A stretch of 10,405 nucleotides of DNA from JAMCRD01 sp964633405 (GCA_964633405.1 CAZWFV010000015.1:1-10405), one strand, 5' to 3'. Counted from the first letter of the stretch, positions 1 to 6,636 are shown. Translations and numbers: made by a program. The notes: generated by a model from the sequence alone, not told the origin.

Positions 1-31
1 GCTCGCGTGTTTGCCATTTCACCACGGGGGC
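1..31 (-). tRNA. tRNA-Leu, 5' part only (cut by window edge)
   Basis: Read on the minus strand from position 31, the sequence gives a 7-nt acceptor strand GCCCCCG, then T8 and G9, a three-base D stem (GTG / CAC) around a loop with the conserved GG, base 26, and the 5' half of an anticodon stem (CGAGC). The D-arm pattern ending in ACACGC is typical of bacterial tRNA-Leu. The anticodon, the long variable arm and the 3' half lie outside the window, so the isoacceptor is unknown. A good promoter lies just upstream on the same strand. tRNA-Ser is a less likely alternative. Confidence 0.75.
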
Positions 32-46
32 GAATAGTTCCAGAAA

Positions 47-76
47 AGTATAGCTCAGTTAGATTCTATTTGACAA
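47..76 (-). promoter_or_regulatory. Promoter for the tRNA-Leu
   Basis: On the minus strand there is a -35 TTGTCA (71-76) and a -10 TATACT (47-52) with an 18-nt spacer. Transcription would start near position 40, about 9 nt before the mature tRNA 5' end. The -35 lies inside a perfect palindrome that also holds the -35 of the divergent plus-strand promoter. Confidence 0.6.
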
Positions 77-80
77 ATAG
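66..80. repeat. 15-bp perfect palindrome over two divergent -35 boxes
   Basis: CTATTTG, a central A, then CAAATAG form a perfect 7-1-7 inverted repeat. It contains the plus-strand TTGACA (70-75) and the minus-strand TTGTCA (71-76), so the two promoters share their -35 DNA. The symmetry may simply result from back-to-back -35 boxes, or it may be an operator; the sequence alone cannot decide. Confidence 0.6.
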
Positions 81-97
81 GCGTTTTTATGTTTAAT
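70..97 (+). promoter_or_regulatory. Promoter for the hypothetical membrane protein
   Basis: There is a consensus -35 TTGACA (70-75) and a -10 TTTAAT (92-97, one mismatch to TATAAT) with a 16-nt spacer. The predicted start of transcription is near 104, which gives a leader of about 75 nt before the first possible start codon at 179. The inverted repeat at 105-127 would then form the extreme 5' end of the mRNA. Confidence 0.5.
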
Positions 98-104
98 TTT
101 AATC

Positions 105-127
105 AGGAACAAACGTCGATTGTTCCT
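105..127. repeat. 8-bp inverted repeat in the leader of the membrane-protein gene
   Basis: AGGAACAA and TTGTTCCT are perfect complements separated by a 7-nt loop (ACGTCGA). No run of T follows on either strand, so it does not look like an intrinsic terminator. It could be a 5' mRNA-protecting hairpin, given the predicted transcription start near 104, or a two-fold operator site. Confidence 0.55.
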
Positions 128-178
128 TAATAAATTATATAAGCGATACCGAAAAAGGAAGTCGATCGGCTTCCATAA

Positions 179-1108
179 TTGATACCGCCAAAATCCGTGA
201 GCAAAGAAGGTTTCGGTCTATTGACCGTCATGCTCGTGGCATACGTTATCTTAGGGGGTTTTATACTCCTATCGGGCGTAGGCATCATATTTTCCGCTGC
301 GATAGTGGTTGTAGGGATAGTTATGCTGGTGATAGCGGCGCGCGCTCTTCGCAATGCGCACAAAGAGAGGGAGGAAAAGGTTGTTGCAAGCAAGAACCAA
401 CCGCCGTCACCGCCGGGGCTTGAGGAACTGAATAAGTGGAATGTTCTTCATCTGGCCGAGATGGTAAGAGCTGACGAAGATGGGCGGAGATTGGTCAAGG
501 ATATGGCGGATAAGATAGAGAAGCTCAGAAATGGCTGTGGATACAGCGAAGCCGATGCGGAGAAGATTGTCCGTATAACCGAAGGTGATGCTTACGACAA
601 AATTGAGAAGATATTCCTCGATCTGTTCGATGAACAGTGGAAGTTGGAGAAACGCGTAGTTGGTTCCAAGGAACCGGCAGTCGCGCCAACCGGCACCACC
701 CCCACGAGCGAAGATCTCAAACCCAAAAAGCGTATGTCGCCTTGGAAAATTGTGATCTTGATCATAGTAATTATTCTTCTTATCCAAGGTATCGAATCTC
801 TGGTAGGAACGCTCGGGTACTCCTGCGAGAATCTGTCGCTGTACGGCACCAAGGAAATTGTCCTCGGGAACGGCGTGCAGTGCGTATCTTTCTCGCTGGA
901 CAACGGCGCGGTCTCACCCCCGATACACATTCCTTCCGGATCAGCCTACAGCATAAACACTCCCGGAAATCGGTACTTCTGGACATACAGCAACGACGGA
1001 TCATCCAACTTCGTAAACTCCGACAATACACACCTTGGTCTAACGGGTAACGTTTTCGAAGTCTCTCCTGTTCAGAACAATACGCAGTTTACGGTAACGC
1101 TCAGATAA
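179..1108 (+). CDS. Hypothetical three-helix membrane protein with C-terminal exported domain
   Basis: I do not recognise a family. The longest reading has 309 residues from a TTG that directly follows an in-frame stop. In-frame alternatives are GTG 197, TTG 221 (AGAAGG at 205-210 lies 10 nt upstream) and ATG 230, so the start is uncertain. Residues ~14-57 look like a helical hairpin of two membrane segments. Residues ~58-185 are charged, partly Pro-rich and probably cytoplasmic. A third, Ile-rich helix lies near 188-206, and the last ~100 residues are Ser/Asn/Gly-rich and beta-like, with two cysteines near 216 and 235 that could form a disulfide if exported. The gene has its own promoter and ends exactly at a bidirectional terminator, so it is monocistronic. 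It may be an envelope protein, but no function is assigned. Confidence 0.7.
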   Translation: MIPPKSVSKEGFGLLTVMLVAYVILGGFILLSGVGIIFSAAIVVVGIVMLVIAARALRNAHKEREEKVVASKNQPPSPPGLEELNKWNVLHLAEMVRADEDGRRLVKDMADKIEKLRNGCGYSEADAEKIVRITEGDAYDKIEKIFLDLFDEQWKLEKRVVGSKEPAVAPTGTTPTSEDLKPKKRMSPWKIVILIIVIILLIQGIESLVGTLGYSCENLSLYGTKEIVLGNGVQCVSFSLDNGAVSPPIHIPSGSAYSINTPGNRYFWTYSNDGSSNFVNSDNTHLGLTGNVFEVSPVQNNTQFTVTLR

Positions 1109-1142
1109 TAAAATCCCCCTAACAAGTTTAAGGGGATTTTAT
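1108..1142. terminator. Bidirectional Rho-independent terminator
   Basis: An 11-bp perfect stem, ATAAAATCCCC (1108-1118) with GGGGATTTTAT (1132-1142), encloses a 13-nt loop. The A and T runs flanking the GC core let it work on both strands. It lies between the convergent ends of the membrane-protein gene (stop 1106-1108) and the minus-strand pilin-like gene (stop at 1179), and would terminate both. Confidence 0.85.
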
Positions 1143-1178
1143 ATTCAGTGACTCTCCAGGTTGAGGATGCAGATTAAG

Positions 1179-1523
1179 CTAGTGAGAGTAAGTGGAGACT
1201 ACGTTGTTTATTAATAGCGGTAAGCTCCAGGCTATTATCGCTACAACAACCGCTACAACTGCGTATAAAAGCGTTTTACTCGCCTTCTTCACCTTCTCTG
1301 GATCACCGGCTGCGGTGAGGTATAAGAACGCGGCGTACAGTATGAAGAATACGGCCGCTATTCCGAAGATGGTGAACAGTAAATTTAGGAGTCCCTGTAA
1401 AAGGGCCTCAAAACCACCCACGTTGGTTGGTCCGGTTGACGTTAATCCCTGCGCGAAAGCCAGAGGTATAACCGTCATACCGACGACTGCCGACGTAACA
1501 ATGATCTTAATTTTGCTACTCAT
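1179..1523 (-). CDS. T4SS pilin-like (TrbC/VirB2-type) protein, copy 1
   Basis: This 114-residue protein has a signal peptide (residues ~1-24, cleavage likely after AFA), a short Gly/Thr-rich linker, a membrane helix (~45-68), the loop TAAGDPEKVKKA (~70-81), and a second helix (~86-108). The layout of cleaved signal, two helices and a short cytoplasmic loop matches VirB2/TrbC pilins and the T4SS_pilin family common in Patescibacteria. VirB2-type subunits polymerise into conjugative or uptake pili, but no VirB4, VirB6 or ATPase gene is visible here, so a pilus role is inferred. The ATG at 1523 has no evident Shine-Dalgarno sequence. It is the last gene of the minus-strand block, separated by 99 nt from copy 2, and ends 37 nt before the shared terminator. 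Confidence 0.85.
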   Translation of the reverse strand: MSSKIKIIVTSAVVGMTVIPLAFAQGLTSTGPTNVGGFEALLQGLLNLLFTIFGIAAVFFILYAAFLYLTAAGDPEKVKKASKTLLYAVVAVVVAIIAWSLPLLINNVVSTYSH

Positions 1524-1566
1524 AATTATTGTGTGGTAGTCTCGACCTTTTATATGGAATCTAACT

Positions 1567-1589
1567 TAAGATTAGGAAGGCTAATCTTA
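1567..1589. repeat. Inverted repeat between pilin-like genes 1 and 2
   Basis: TAAGATTAG and CTAATCTTA form a perfect 9-bp inverted repeat with the 5-nt loop GAAGG, inside the 99-nt gap between two pilin-like genes. No T run follows it in the direction of transcription (minus), so it is not a standard terminator. It could be an mRNA processing or stability hairpin that sets the relative level of the last pilin-like gene, or an operator. This gap otherwise contains only weak AT-rich promoter-like sequence (a TATAAA on the minus strand without a convincing -35). Confidence 0.5.
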
Positions 1590-1622
1590 TTGGCTAAATA
1601 TAGCATATTCAGGCCGTCCGGT

Positions 1623-1967
1623 CTATTTGACGTTCAATAAAGGTATCACCACTTTGGTTATGCCCGCCGCCAACAGGACGACGACATAGCCCGCCACCGC
1701 ATAGATGACGGTCTTGCGTCCCGTGGCGAACTTCTCAGGATCCCCAGCTGCGGTGAGCATACGGAAGGCGCCCCAGAGAATCATAAGGGTCACGATCGAT
1801 GGGGCAATATAAACAACCAGATAATTGGTGATGTTGTTTATTAAATCACTTATGGAACCGGTAGCGAGGGGGTTGGTAATATTTGTGTAGTTAGTAACCC
1901 CACCACCAGCAACGCCGACGCCGCTACCTTGGACCGCATAAACTTTGTTCAGTAAGAATGAGAGCAT
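1623..1967 (-). CDS. T4SS pilin-like (TrbC/VirB2-type) protein, copy 2
   Basis: This 114-residue protein is paralogous to the genes on both sides. A short hydrophobic N-terminus with a likely cleavage after VYA (~residue 11) is followed by a Gly/Val/Asn-rich linker, a membrane helix (~47-68), the diagnostic loop TAAGDPEKFATGRK (~72-85) and a second helix (~86-108). The N-terminus is short for a signal peptide. The start codon lies 12 nt after the stop of copy 3, and an AGGA overlapping that stop sits 10 nt upstream of the ATG, so the two genes are probably translated from one mRNA. Function is inferred from the VirB2/TrbC-like architecture only. Confidence 0.83.
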   Translation of the reverse strand: MLSFLLNKVYAVQGSGVGVAGGGVTNYTNITNPLATGSISDLINNITNYLVVYIAPSIVTLMILWGAFRMLTAAGDPEKFATGRKTVIYAVAGYVVVLLAAGITKVVIPLLNVK

Positions 1968-1979
1968 TTTGGGTGGGTC

Positions 1980-2312
1980 CTATCCGAAACTAAGACCGAA
2001 GAGCTTTGTTATTATCGTGTCGACTATAAGCCAGGCCCCGAAAACTATGACCAATCCAATGATAGCTGCGGTTATTGCTTCCCGTCCAGATCTAAGCGCT
2101 TCCGGCGACCCGGCCGCGGTCATGATCCTGAACCCGCCGTAGATGATCACCAGACCGGCCAGGATCGGCGCGATAGTAAAGGCGAAGTTGAAAAGATTTC
2201 GGACAAGGTCGGACAGCGTGTCCGTTGGACTGTTAACTATGTGCCAGCAGGGTATGCTGCAGATCGACAGCGCGCTCCGCTTATTATCTTTAGATTTAAC
2301 TGACGTGATCAT
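1980..2312 (-). CDS. T4SS pilin-like protein, copy 3 (atypical N-terminus)
   Basis: The 110-residue product shares the family core: helix ~42-62, loop TAAGSPEALRSGRE (~65-78; Ser replaces the usual Asp) and helix ~80-102. The N-terminal 36 residues are unlike the sister copies. They are charged (KSKDNKRS), contain C18 and C22, and show no obvious signal peptide, so export is unclear. The ATG lies only 3 nt after the stop of the solute-binding protein gene and has no clear Shine-Dalgarno sequence, which suggests translational coupling. The odd N-terminus could reflect a mis-set start, an old frameshift that removed a signal peptide, or a real membrane protein inserted by its first helix. Confidence 0.78.
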   Translation of the reverse strand: MITSVKSKDNKRSALSICSIPCWHIVNSPTDTLSDLVRNLFNFAFTIAPILAGLVIIYGGFRIMTAAGSPEALRSGREAITAAIIGLVIVFGAWLIVDTIITKLFGLSFG

Positions 2313-2315
2313 GAT

Positions 2316-3593
2316 CTACTGCAGGCCGCCCAGATTGTTGACCGAGGTCTGTGCCGTTAACAGAGCTTGTCCAACGGTGGCCGACCTGTTTAATACTGAT
2401 TCTATCATATTGTTGAAGATGGTGGTCACGGCGTCGGAGTCCGGCTCGGTCCAGTCCTCGGCGGTAAGCGCCTGAGATGCGTACGGCCCCAGGACCGGAT
2501 CGCTTTGATACTGGGCTATCAGGGACAATAAGGCTGGCGGATTGCCCGTGTTGGTTACGTAATCCCCGGCCGTGGCTGCGTCGGTAGCAACGAAAGCGGC
2601 AAAATCCCAAGCTTGAGCTTGGTTCTGGCTCTGCTTGGATACGGCTAGCCCCCAATAATCGGGGTAGTTTATCTTGCTGGATAGGCTGAATTGGGGAACG
2701 GCCGATATTCCCAGGTTAAGATTAGGACTGTCCGCCTTTATCTGGGCCAGCTGTGAGGCATAACCTATAAACATGGCGCTCTTGCCGCCGGCGAACAGAT
2801 CCAACGCCGATCCCTTGGAATCGTTCCAGGTGTAATAAGCGCTGGTCGGCATGGCAAACTGCGTATAGAAGGATAGGGCTGTCCGTCCCGGCGTGCTGGC
2901 GAACGTCGCTCCGACATAAGGGGTCGTCATCTGCGTGCCGGCCTGCAGGAACAGCAGGTTAAGTATGTCCGCGGCATTGGGCATACTGGCCAATGTCCCT
3001 CCCATAGACACCGCCGGCGTACTTATTGTTCCGTTTCTTACAACCCTGGCCTGCCTGACCACATTATCAAACTGCGCCCATGTCGCCGGCGGTATCGCCA
3101 CGCCGCGCTGGGCGAAGATATCACGATTGTAGATCAAGGCCAGAGTATCGATTGATAGGGGCATGGCATAAACCTGACCGTTGCGGACGAAATCCTGAGT
3201 GGCTACTTTAGGGAAAAGGTTGGCGAAGGTGCTGGTGCTGATGACTGAGGCCGGGGCCGGTACCACTTTATCGCCGTTTTTAGGCAACCAGGAATTATTA
3301 AACATGAACAAGTCTGGTCCGTTGCCCGCAGCGAGGGCGTTGACCAGCTTGGATTCGTAGCTGGCTGGATCGACCTGCGTATAGGTGATGTAAATGTTGG
3401 GGTAGTTCTTCTGATAACTTTGTATGCTCGCCGCCCAGGCGCTGTTGCTGTCGCCCACGCCCCAAAACTGGAGATCCACCCTAGGCGCACTCTGCCTAAG
3501 CCCAGGGATAATCCTCGCAAACACCAGGAGGAAGAATAGGACAATAAAGCCCGCTACGCCTAGGATTATTTTTTGGTTCTTAGTGAATTGCAT
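2316..3593 (-). CDS. Membrane-tethered extracellular solute-binding protein (family 1)
   Basis: The product has about 425 residues and resembles the periplasmic sugar-binding proteins of ABC importers (SBP_bac_1). A short basic N-terminus and one hydrophobic helix (~9-28) are followed by the typical first strand (VDLQFWGVGDS), the segment NGPDLFMFNNSWLP, and the middle region YAMPLSIDTLALIYNRDIF, which matches the family hinge (Y-x-x-P-x-x-x-x-x-x-x-L-x-Y-N). There is no lipobox cysteine, so it is probably anchored by its uncleaved helix. I place the start at ATG 3593 because AAGGG lies 6 nt upstream; the TTG at 3599 would directly abut that site. No permease or ATPase gene is near; the next three genes are pilin-like. 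It may therefore bind a ligand for a transporter encoded elsewhere, or serve in surface binding. Confidence 0.85.
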   Translation of the reverse strand: MQFTKNQKIILGVAGFIVLFFLLVFARIIPGLRQSAPRVDLQFWGVGDSNSAWAASIQSYQKNYPNIYITYTQVDPASYESKLVNALAAGNGPDLFMFNNSWLPKNGDKVVPAPASVISTSTFANLFPKVATQDFVRNGQVYAMPLSIDTLALIYNRDIFAQRGVAIPPATWAQFDNVVRQARVVRNGTISTPAVSMGGTLASMPNAADILNLLFLQAGTQMTTPYVGATFASTPGRTALSFYTQFAMPTSAYYTWNDSKGSALDLFAGGKSAMFIGYASQLAQIKADSPNLNLGISAVPQFSLSSKINYPDYWGLAVSKQSQNQAQAWDFAAFVATDAATAGDYVTNTGNPPALLSLIAQYQSDPVLGPYASQALTAEDWTEPDSDAVTTIFNNMIESVLNRSATVGQALLTAQTSVNNLGGLQ

Positions 3594-3599
3594 CGGCAA

Positions 3600-3604
3600 C
3601 CCTT
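3600..3604 (-). promoter_or_regulatory. Ribosome binding site that fixes the solute-binding protein start
   Basis: On the minus strand AAGGG lies 6 nt before the ATG at 3593. This spacing favours that ATG over the in-frame TTG at 3599, which touches the site. It is one of the few clear Shine-Dalgarno sequences in the window. Confidence 0.6.
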
Positions 3605-3640
3605 GCTAGTATCTTACTAATACATTGTAGCGCCTAAGTG

Positions 3641-6082
3641 TCAGATGCAGGTAGTGCCGGCGATAGAATCTCCCGAGGCAACTCTCATTATCCTGACGCC
3701 CTGGGCGGCCCGGCCGGTTTCCCTTACGGTCGACAGCTTTGTGCGTATTATCTGTCCCCGCGAAGAAGCGGCGAACAGTTCCGCTTCGCCGGTAACGATG
3801 TGAGCGGAGACGACCGAGCCCGTCTTCGGAGTTACCTTGGCCGTCAAGATTCCCTGCCCGCCACGTCCCTGGACTTTGTACTCTTTGACCGGCGTGAACT
3901 TGGCAAAGCCGTTGGACATCACCACTAGCAGTCTAGCCGACGGAATCTGTTCGGTGGTTATTATATTCAGCGAACTCACCGCTTCGCTGCCGCCCAACTT
4001 GATGCCGCGGACGCCGGCTGCAGTGCGACCCATGGGCCTGACCTGGCTCTCTTTGAATCTTATGGCCTTGCCTTTAACCGTAGTGAGGATCACCTCGTCC
4101 TTACCCGAAGAGAGTTTGATCCACTTCAACGCATCGCCCTTCCTCAGGGCTATGGCGATAATACCGTTGCGCCTAACGTTGCCGAAATCCTCCAAGTCGG
4201 TCTTCTTGATCATGCCGTTGGCGGTGGCCATCACCAGATAGCCTCCATTCTTCTTCCCGTCATAGGGGATGATCGCGTTGACCTTCTCTTGGGGCTGGAT
4301 CTCAAGGAAGTTGTGTATGTCCTTGCCCTTGGCTGTGCGCGAGGCGACAGGAATTTCATACACCCTGGTTTGGAACACCCGTCCGCGATCGGTGAAAAAG
4401 AGGATGTAATCGTGGGTATTTGCCCTAAGGACGTGGGCCAGGACATCGCTCTCATTGATCTCCCCGCCGATCAACCCCTTACCGCCCCGGCGCTGGCTTC
4501 TGACTGTATTTGGTTGCAGCCTTTTAATATAGCCGTCACGTGACATCATTATGATCGTCTCCTCCTGCGGAACCAGATCTTCGGCGTTGAACTCCTTCAA
4601 CCCACCGACGACAACCTTGGTGCGCCGCTTGTCGCCGTACTTATCCTTAAGTGCATTGAGCTCGTCCTTTACGACCTTGGCCATCTTTTCCGGACTTTTC
4701 AGCAATAAGGTCAGCTCGGCGATAAGTTTTTGTTTCTCCTTCAGTTCCTCCTCTATCTTGTTACGCTCCAGGGCGGCGAGGGTTTGTAAGCGCATCTCAA
4801 GGATGGCGGTCGCCTGCAAATCGCTGAACTTGAATTGTTTGATCAGGTTCTGGTGGGCATCCTCCTTGTCTTTGGACTTCTTGATGGCGGCGATGACCTT
4901 GTCGATGACGTCGAGAGCCTTGGCCAGCCCCTCCAGTATATGAGCCCTTTCTCTGGCTCTGGCTAGATTGAATTCGGCCCTGCGGCGCACGACTTCCTTA
5001 CGGTGGGCGATGAATTCGGTAAGTATGTCTTTCAGGGACATGACCCTGGGCTTCAGTCCTTCGGACAGAGCCAACATATTAAGGTGATAGTCTTTCTGCA
5101 GGTCGGTGTAGTTCCATAACTGATTAAGAACCTTCTGGGGGACCGCATCGTTCTTTAGATCAATCGAGATTCTAAGGCCGTCCTTGTCTGATTCGTCCCT
5201 GATGTCGCGTATCCCTTCAATCTTCTTCTCGGAAATGAGTTCGGCAATCTTGGTCAGAAGTTCGGCTTTGTTTACCTGATAAGGAATCTCGCTGATTACG
5301 ATATTCTTCTCGTCGACCTCGGCCAGCGCCCGCACGGTAATCTTGCCGCGGCCGGAGGCGTATGCCTCGACTATATCCTTGCGGTTGTAGATTATCCCGC
5401 CGGTCGGAAAGTCGGGACCCTGAACAAATTCCATGAGATCTTCGGATGTTGCCTTGGGATGGTCGATGAGATGTATCGTCGCCCCGACCAGCTCGCTCAG
5501 ATTGTGCGGGGGGGTTTTCGTAGCCATGCCGACGGCGATCCCGTCGGTCCCGTTCATCAACAAGTGCGGCAGGGCGGCCGGCAAGACCGTCGGCTCCGTA
5601 CGCGTAGCGTCGTAGTTCGGAATAAGATCGACGGTGTTCTTGTCTATATCGGCAAGCAATTCCTCGGCGATTGCCGATAAACGGCATTCGGTATACCTCA
5701 TTGCCGCCGCAGAATCCCCGTCCACGCTGCCCCAGTTGCCCTGTCCGTCGATCAATGGGTAACGCAACGAGAAATCCTGGGCCATTCTGGCTACGGCGTC
5801 ATAGACAGCGACATCTCCGTGGGGATGGTAGCGCCCGAGCACTTCACCGACGACATTGGCCGACTTGCGGTATTTGGCGCTGTGGGTTATGCCCGATTCC
5901 CACATCGCCCAAAGTATGCGGCGGTGCACCGGCTTCAGGCCGTCGCGCACGTCGGGCAGAGCCCGGCCGACGATAACCGACATCGCATAATCCAGATAGG
6001 ATCGGCGAAGCTCCTGGGTTATCTCAACCTTCTCCACCCTGTTGGCGTCAGGCAATTTCTCCTCTACTTTTCTCTTATCCAT
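3641..6082 (-). CDS. gyrA: DNA gyrase subunit A
   Basis: At 813 residues this is a full-length GyrA, the breakage-reunion subunit that with GyrB introduces negative supercoils. The N-terminal topoisomerase IIA domain opens with YLDYAMSVIVGRALPDVRDG (29-48). The catalytic tyrosine is Y130 in the motif AAMRYTECRLS. A coiled-coil/tower region follows (~340-480), then the C-terminal pinwheel with the GyrA box QRRGGKG (530-536), which identifies gyrase rather than topoisomerase IV ParC. In the quinolone-contact helix, HPHGDVAVYD has V91 where E. coli has Ser83; D95 matches Asp87. The tail lacks the acidic extension seen in E. coli. The ATG at 6082 has no Shine-Dalgarno sequence and lies inside the last 19 nt of the upstream MBL-fold gene, so coupled translation is likely. 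The stop codon is TGA. Confidence 0.97.
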   Translation of the reverse strand: MDKRKVEEKLPDANRVEKVEITQELRRSYLDYAMSVIVGRALPDVRDGLKPVHRRILWAMWESGITHSAKYRKSANVVGEVLGRYHPHGDVAVYDAVARMAQDFSLRYPLIDGQGNWGSVDGDSAAAMRYTECRLSAIAEELLADIDKNTVDLIPNYDATRTEPTVLPAALPHLLMNGTDGIAVGMATKTPPHNLSELVGATIHLIDHPKATSEDLMEFVQGPDFPTGGIIYNRKDIVEAYASGRGKITVRALAEVDEKNIVISEIPYQVNKAELLTKIAELISEKKIEGIRDIRDESDKDGLRISIDLKNDAVPQKVLNQLWNYTDLQKDYHLNMLALSEGLKPRVMSLKDILTEFIAHRKEVVRRRAEFNLARARERAHILEGLAKALDVIDKVIAAIKKSKDKEDAHQNLIKQFKFSDLQATAILEMRLQTLAALERNKIEEELKEKQKLIAELTLLLKSPEKMAKVVKDELNALKDKYGDKRRTKVVVGGLKEFNAEDLVPQEETIIMMSRDGYIKRLQPNTVRSQRRGGKGLIGGEINESDVLAHVLRANTHDYILFFTDRGRVFQTRVYEIPVASRTAKGKDIHNFLEIQPQEKVNAIIPYDGKKNGGYLVMATANGMIKKTDLEDFGNVRRNGIIAIALRKGDALKWIKLSSGKDEVILTTVKGKAIRFKESQVRPMGRTAAGVRGIKLGGSEAVSSLNIITTEQIPSARLLVVMSNGFAKFTPVKEYKVQGRGGQGILTAKVTPKTGSVVSAHIVTGEAELFAASSRGQIIRTKLSTVRETGRAAQGVRIMRVASGDSIAGTTCI

Positions 6083-6630
6083 ATTAGTCTGGTAGCTGCT
6101 CCCTCATCTTCCAGGTCCTTACGCTTTATGACCAGGCGATCCATTTCCTCGGCTTTTTTGCCTATCTCACTGGTCAGTCCCTTGGCGGTCTCGTCGTTCC
6201 GGGGTATGACTATGCCTGGTTCGATCTCTTTGACAATGGCCGCCGCTTTCTTGGCGTCGATCAGGCCCTTGCCGGAAATTATAAATAAAATATCTACGTC
6301 GCCCAACTTCTCCAGGAAGGCGTCGCTCGGCTCTTTGACGATCTCGGGGAGGAAGCACATGCGGATCTCGTCAGCGTTAATGATATATGTGGTCTTTAGA
6401 GTTTTGCCGTTCGATTCTCCTTCCACGTCCAGCCCGGTCACTTTTATTCCAGACACCTCGTATTCTCCGGCGTGGGTCATTGTCTCCGGGGATTCGCCGT
6501 TTATAGCCGAAACGTCCACCGACGTTTTCAGGGTCAGGCCACCCCTCTCCCGGGGAGCCGGGTCAACAACTATGCGGAAATCTGATATCTCACAACTGAC
6601 GCTCCCGGAGGGAGCGACTCGTATTACCAT
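6064..6630 (-). CDS. MBL-fold (UlaG-like) protein lacking metal ligands
   Basis: This 188-residue protein has the landmarks of small UlaG-like metallo-beta-lactamase-fold proteins: an N-terminal strand pair ending in VDP (22-24), HAGEYEVSGIKVTGL (53-67), ADEIRMCFLPEI (86-97), GDVDILFIISGKGLIDAKKAA (110-130) and IEPGIVIP (136-143). The metal-binding residues expected at those places are missing. There is no HxHxDH near 38-50 (SAINGESPET instead), FLPEI replaces the usual 'HLGDL' and PRND (143-146) replaces 'PMHY'. It is therefore probably not a hydrolase and may have a structural or binding role. The start ATG sits where transcription from its predicted promoter should begin, so the mRNA may be leaderless. 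It overlaps gyrA by 19 nt and is the first gene of that block. The family assignment comes from recalled motif patterns, not a search. Confidence 0.72.
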   Translation of the reverse strand: MVIRVAPSGSVSCEISDFRIVVDPAPRERGGLTLKTSVDVSAINGESPETMTHAGEYEVSGIKVTGLDVEGESNGKTLKTTYIINADEIRMCFLPEIVKEPSDAFLEKLGDVDILFIISGKGLIDAKKAAAIVKEIEPGIVIPRNDETAKGLTSEIGKKAEEMDRLVIKRKDLEDEGAATRLIWIREK

Positions 6631-6636
6631 AAGCTA

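Noticed and set aside
637..1050. 137-codon plus-strand frame inside the membrane-protein gene
   Set aside because: It overlaps the main frame, which shows coherent membrane helices and ends exactly at a terminator; the alternative is Arg/His-rich and has no features.
3597..3599. TTG start for the solute-binding protein
   Set aside because: The AAGGG ribosome site directly abuts it; the ATG at 3593 has normal spacing.
3601..3640. Promoter between gyrA and the solute-binding protein (TACAAT or TAAGAT on the minus strand)
   Set aside because: Neither -10-like hexamer has a recognisable -35 at 16-18 nt, so I cannot support it.
3641..6082. Topoisomerase IV subunit ParC as an alternative to GyrA
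   Set aside because: The C-terminal GyrA box QRRGGKG (530-536) and the 813-residue length with a full pinwheel domain indicate gyrase.
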